A stretch of DNA of 5,671 bases from ARS1285 sp038045965. Its GTDB lineage: Archaea; Nanobdellota; Nanobdellia; Pacearchaeales; GW2011-AR1. The notes below the pieces were generated by a model. That model was not told the DNA's origin. It saw nothing but the letters and a program-made list of their open reading frames with translations, and did not search any database. Of the stretch, positions 5,645 to 5,671 are shown one piece after another; the first letter of the stretch is position 1; each line of letters begins with the position of its first letter. A program made the translations under genes and the position numbers. Location: NCBI GenBank assembly GCA_038045965.1, contig JBBSXD010000018.1, forward strand, positions 1 to 5,671. Direction: 5' to 3'.

Positions 5645-5671
5645 AATAAAAATTATTTCTAATTATTAAAA

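Overview
The window looks like a piece of a small-genome archaeal chromosome, most likely a DPANN lineage such as Woesearchaeota, Pacearchaeota or a relative. It carries an archaeal/eukaryotic-type initiation factor aIF5B and ribosomal protein eS6, both absent from bacteria. The DNA is very AT-rich (about a quarter G+C by eye), with heavy use of AGA, ATA and GGA codons. No Shine-Dalgarno sequence precedes any complete gene. Instead, BRE/TATA-like elements lie about 21-36 bases before the ATGs, as expected for leaderless archaeal transcripts. The phylum is inferred from general character and cannot be proved here.

Left part (1-770): the 3' end of a helix-turn-helix protein gene, open to the left edge, converges on a Fur-family metalloregulator gene on the minus strand. 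The regulator is divergent from a LIV-1-like ZIP metal transporter (771-1508). Their 96-base shared control region holds a 25-bp dyad with perfect 9-bp arms and a 7-base spacer. The dyad sits exactly between two TATA boxes of identical sequence facing opposite ways. A 13-bp direct repeat of its left arm abuts the regulator's start codon. The simplest reading is a self-regulated metal-uptake module in which one operator controls both genes.

Middle and right part (1567-5644): aIF5B, then a UvrD/PcrA-type SF1A helicase on the minus strand, then eS6 on the plus strand. aIF5B and eS6 are neighbours in some archaea, so the inverted helicase gene appears to interrupt an old translation cluster. The 51-base helicase/eS6 intergenic region contains a single TATA-like element almost equidistant from both start codons, suggesting one bidirectional core promoter.

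No non-coding stretch exceeds 300 bases. I saw no tRNA, rRNA, CRISPR array, insertion sequence or defence cassette. I do not see a clearly new system; the best material for follow-up is the architecture of the two divergent promoters.
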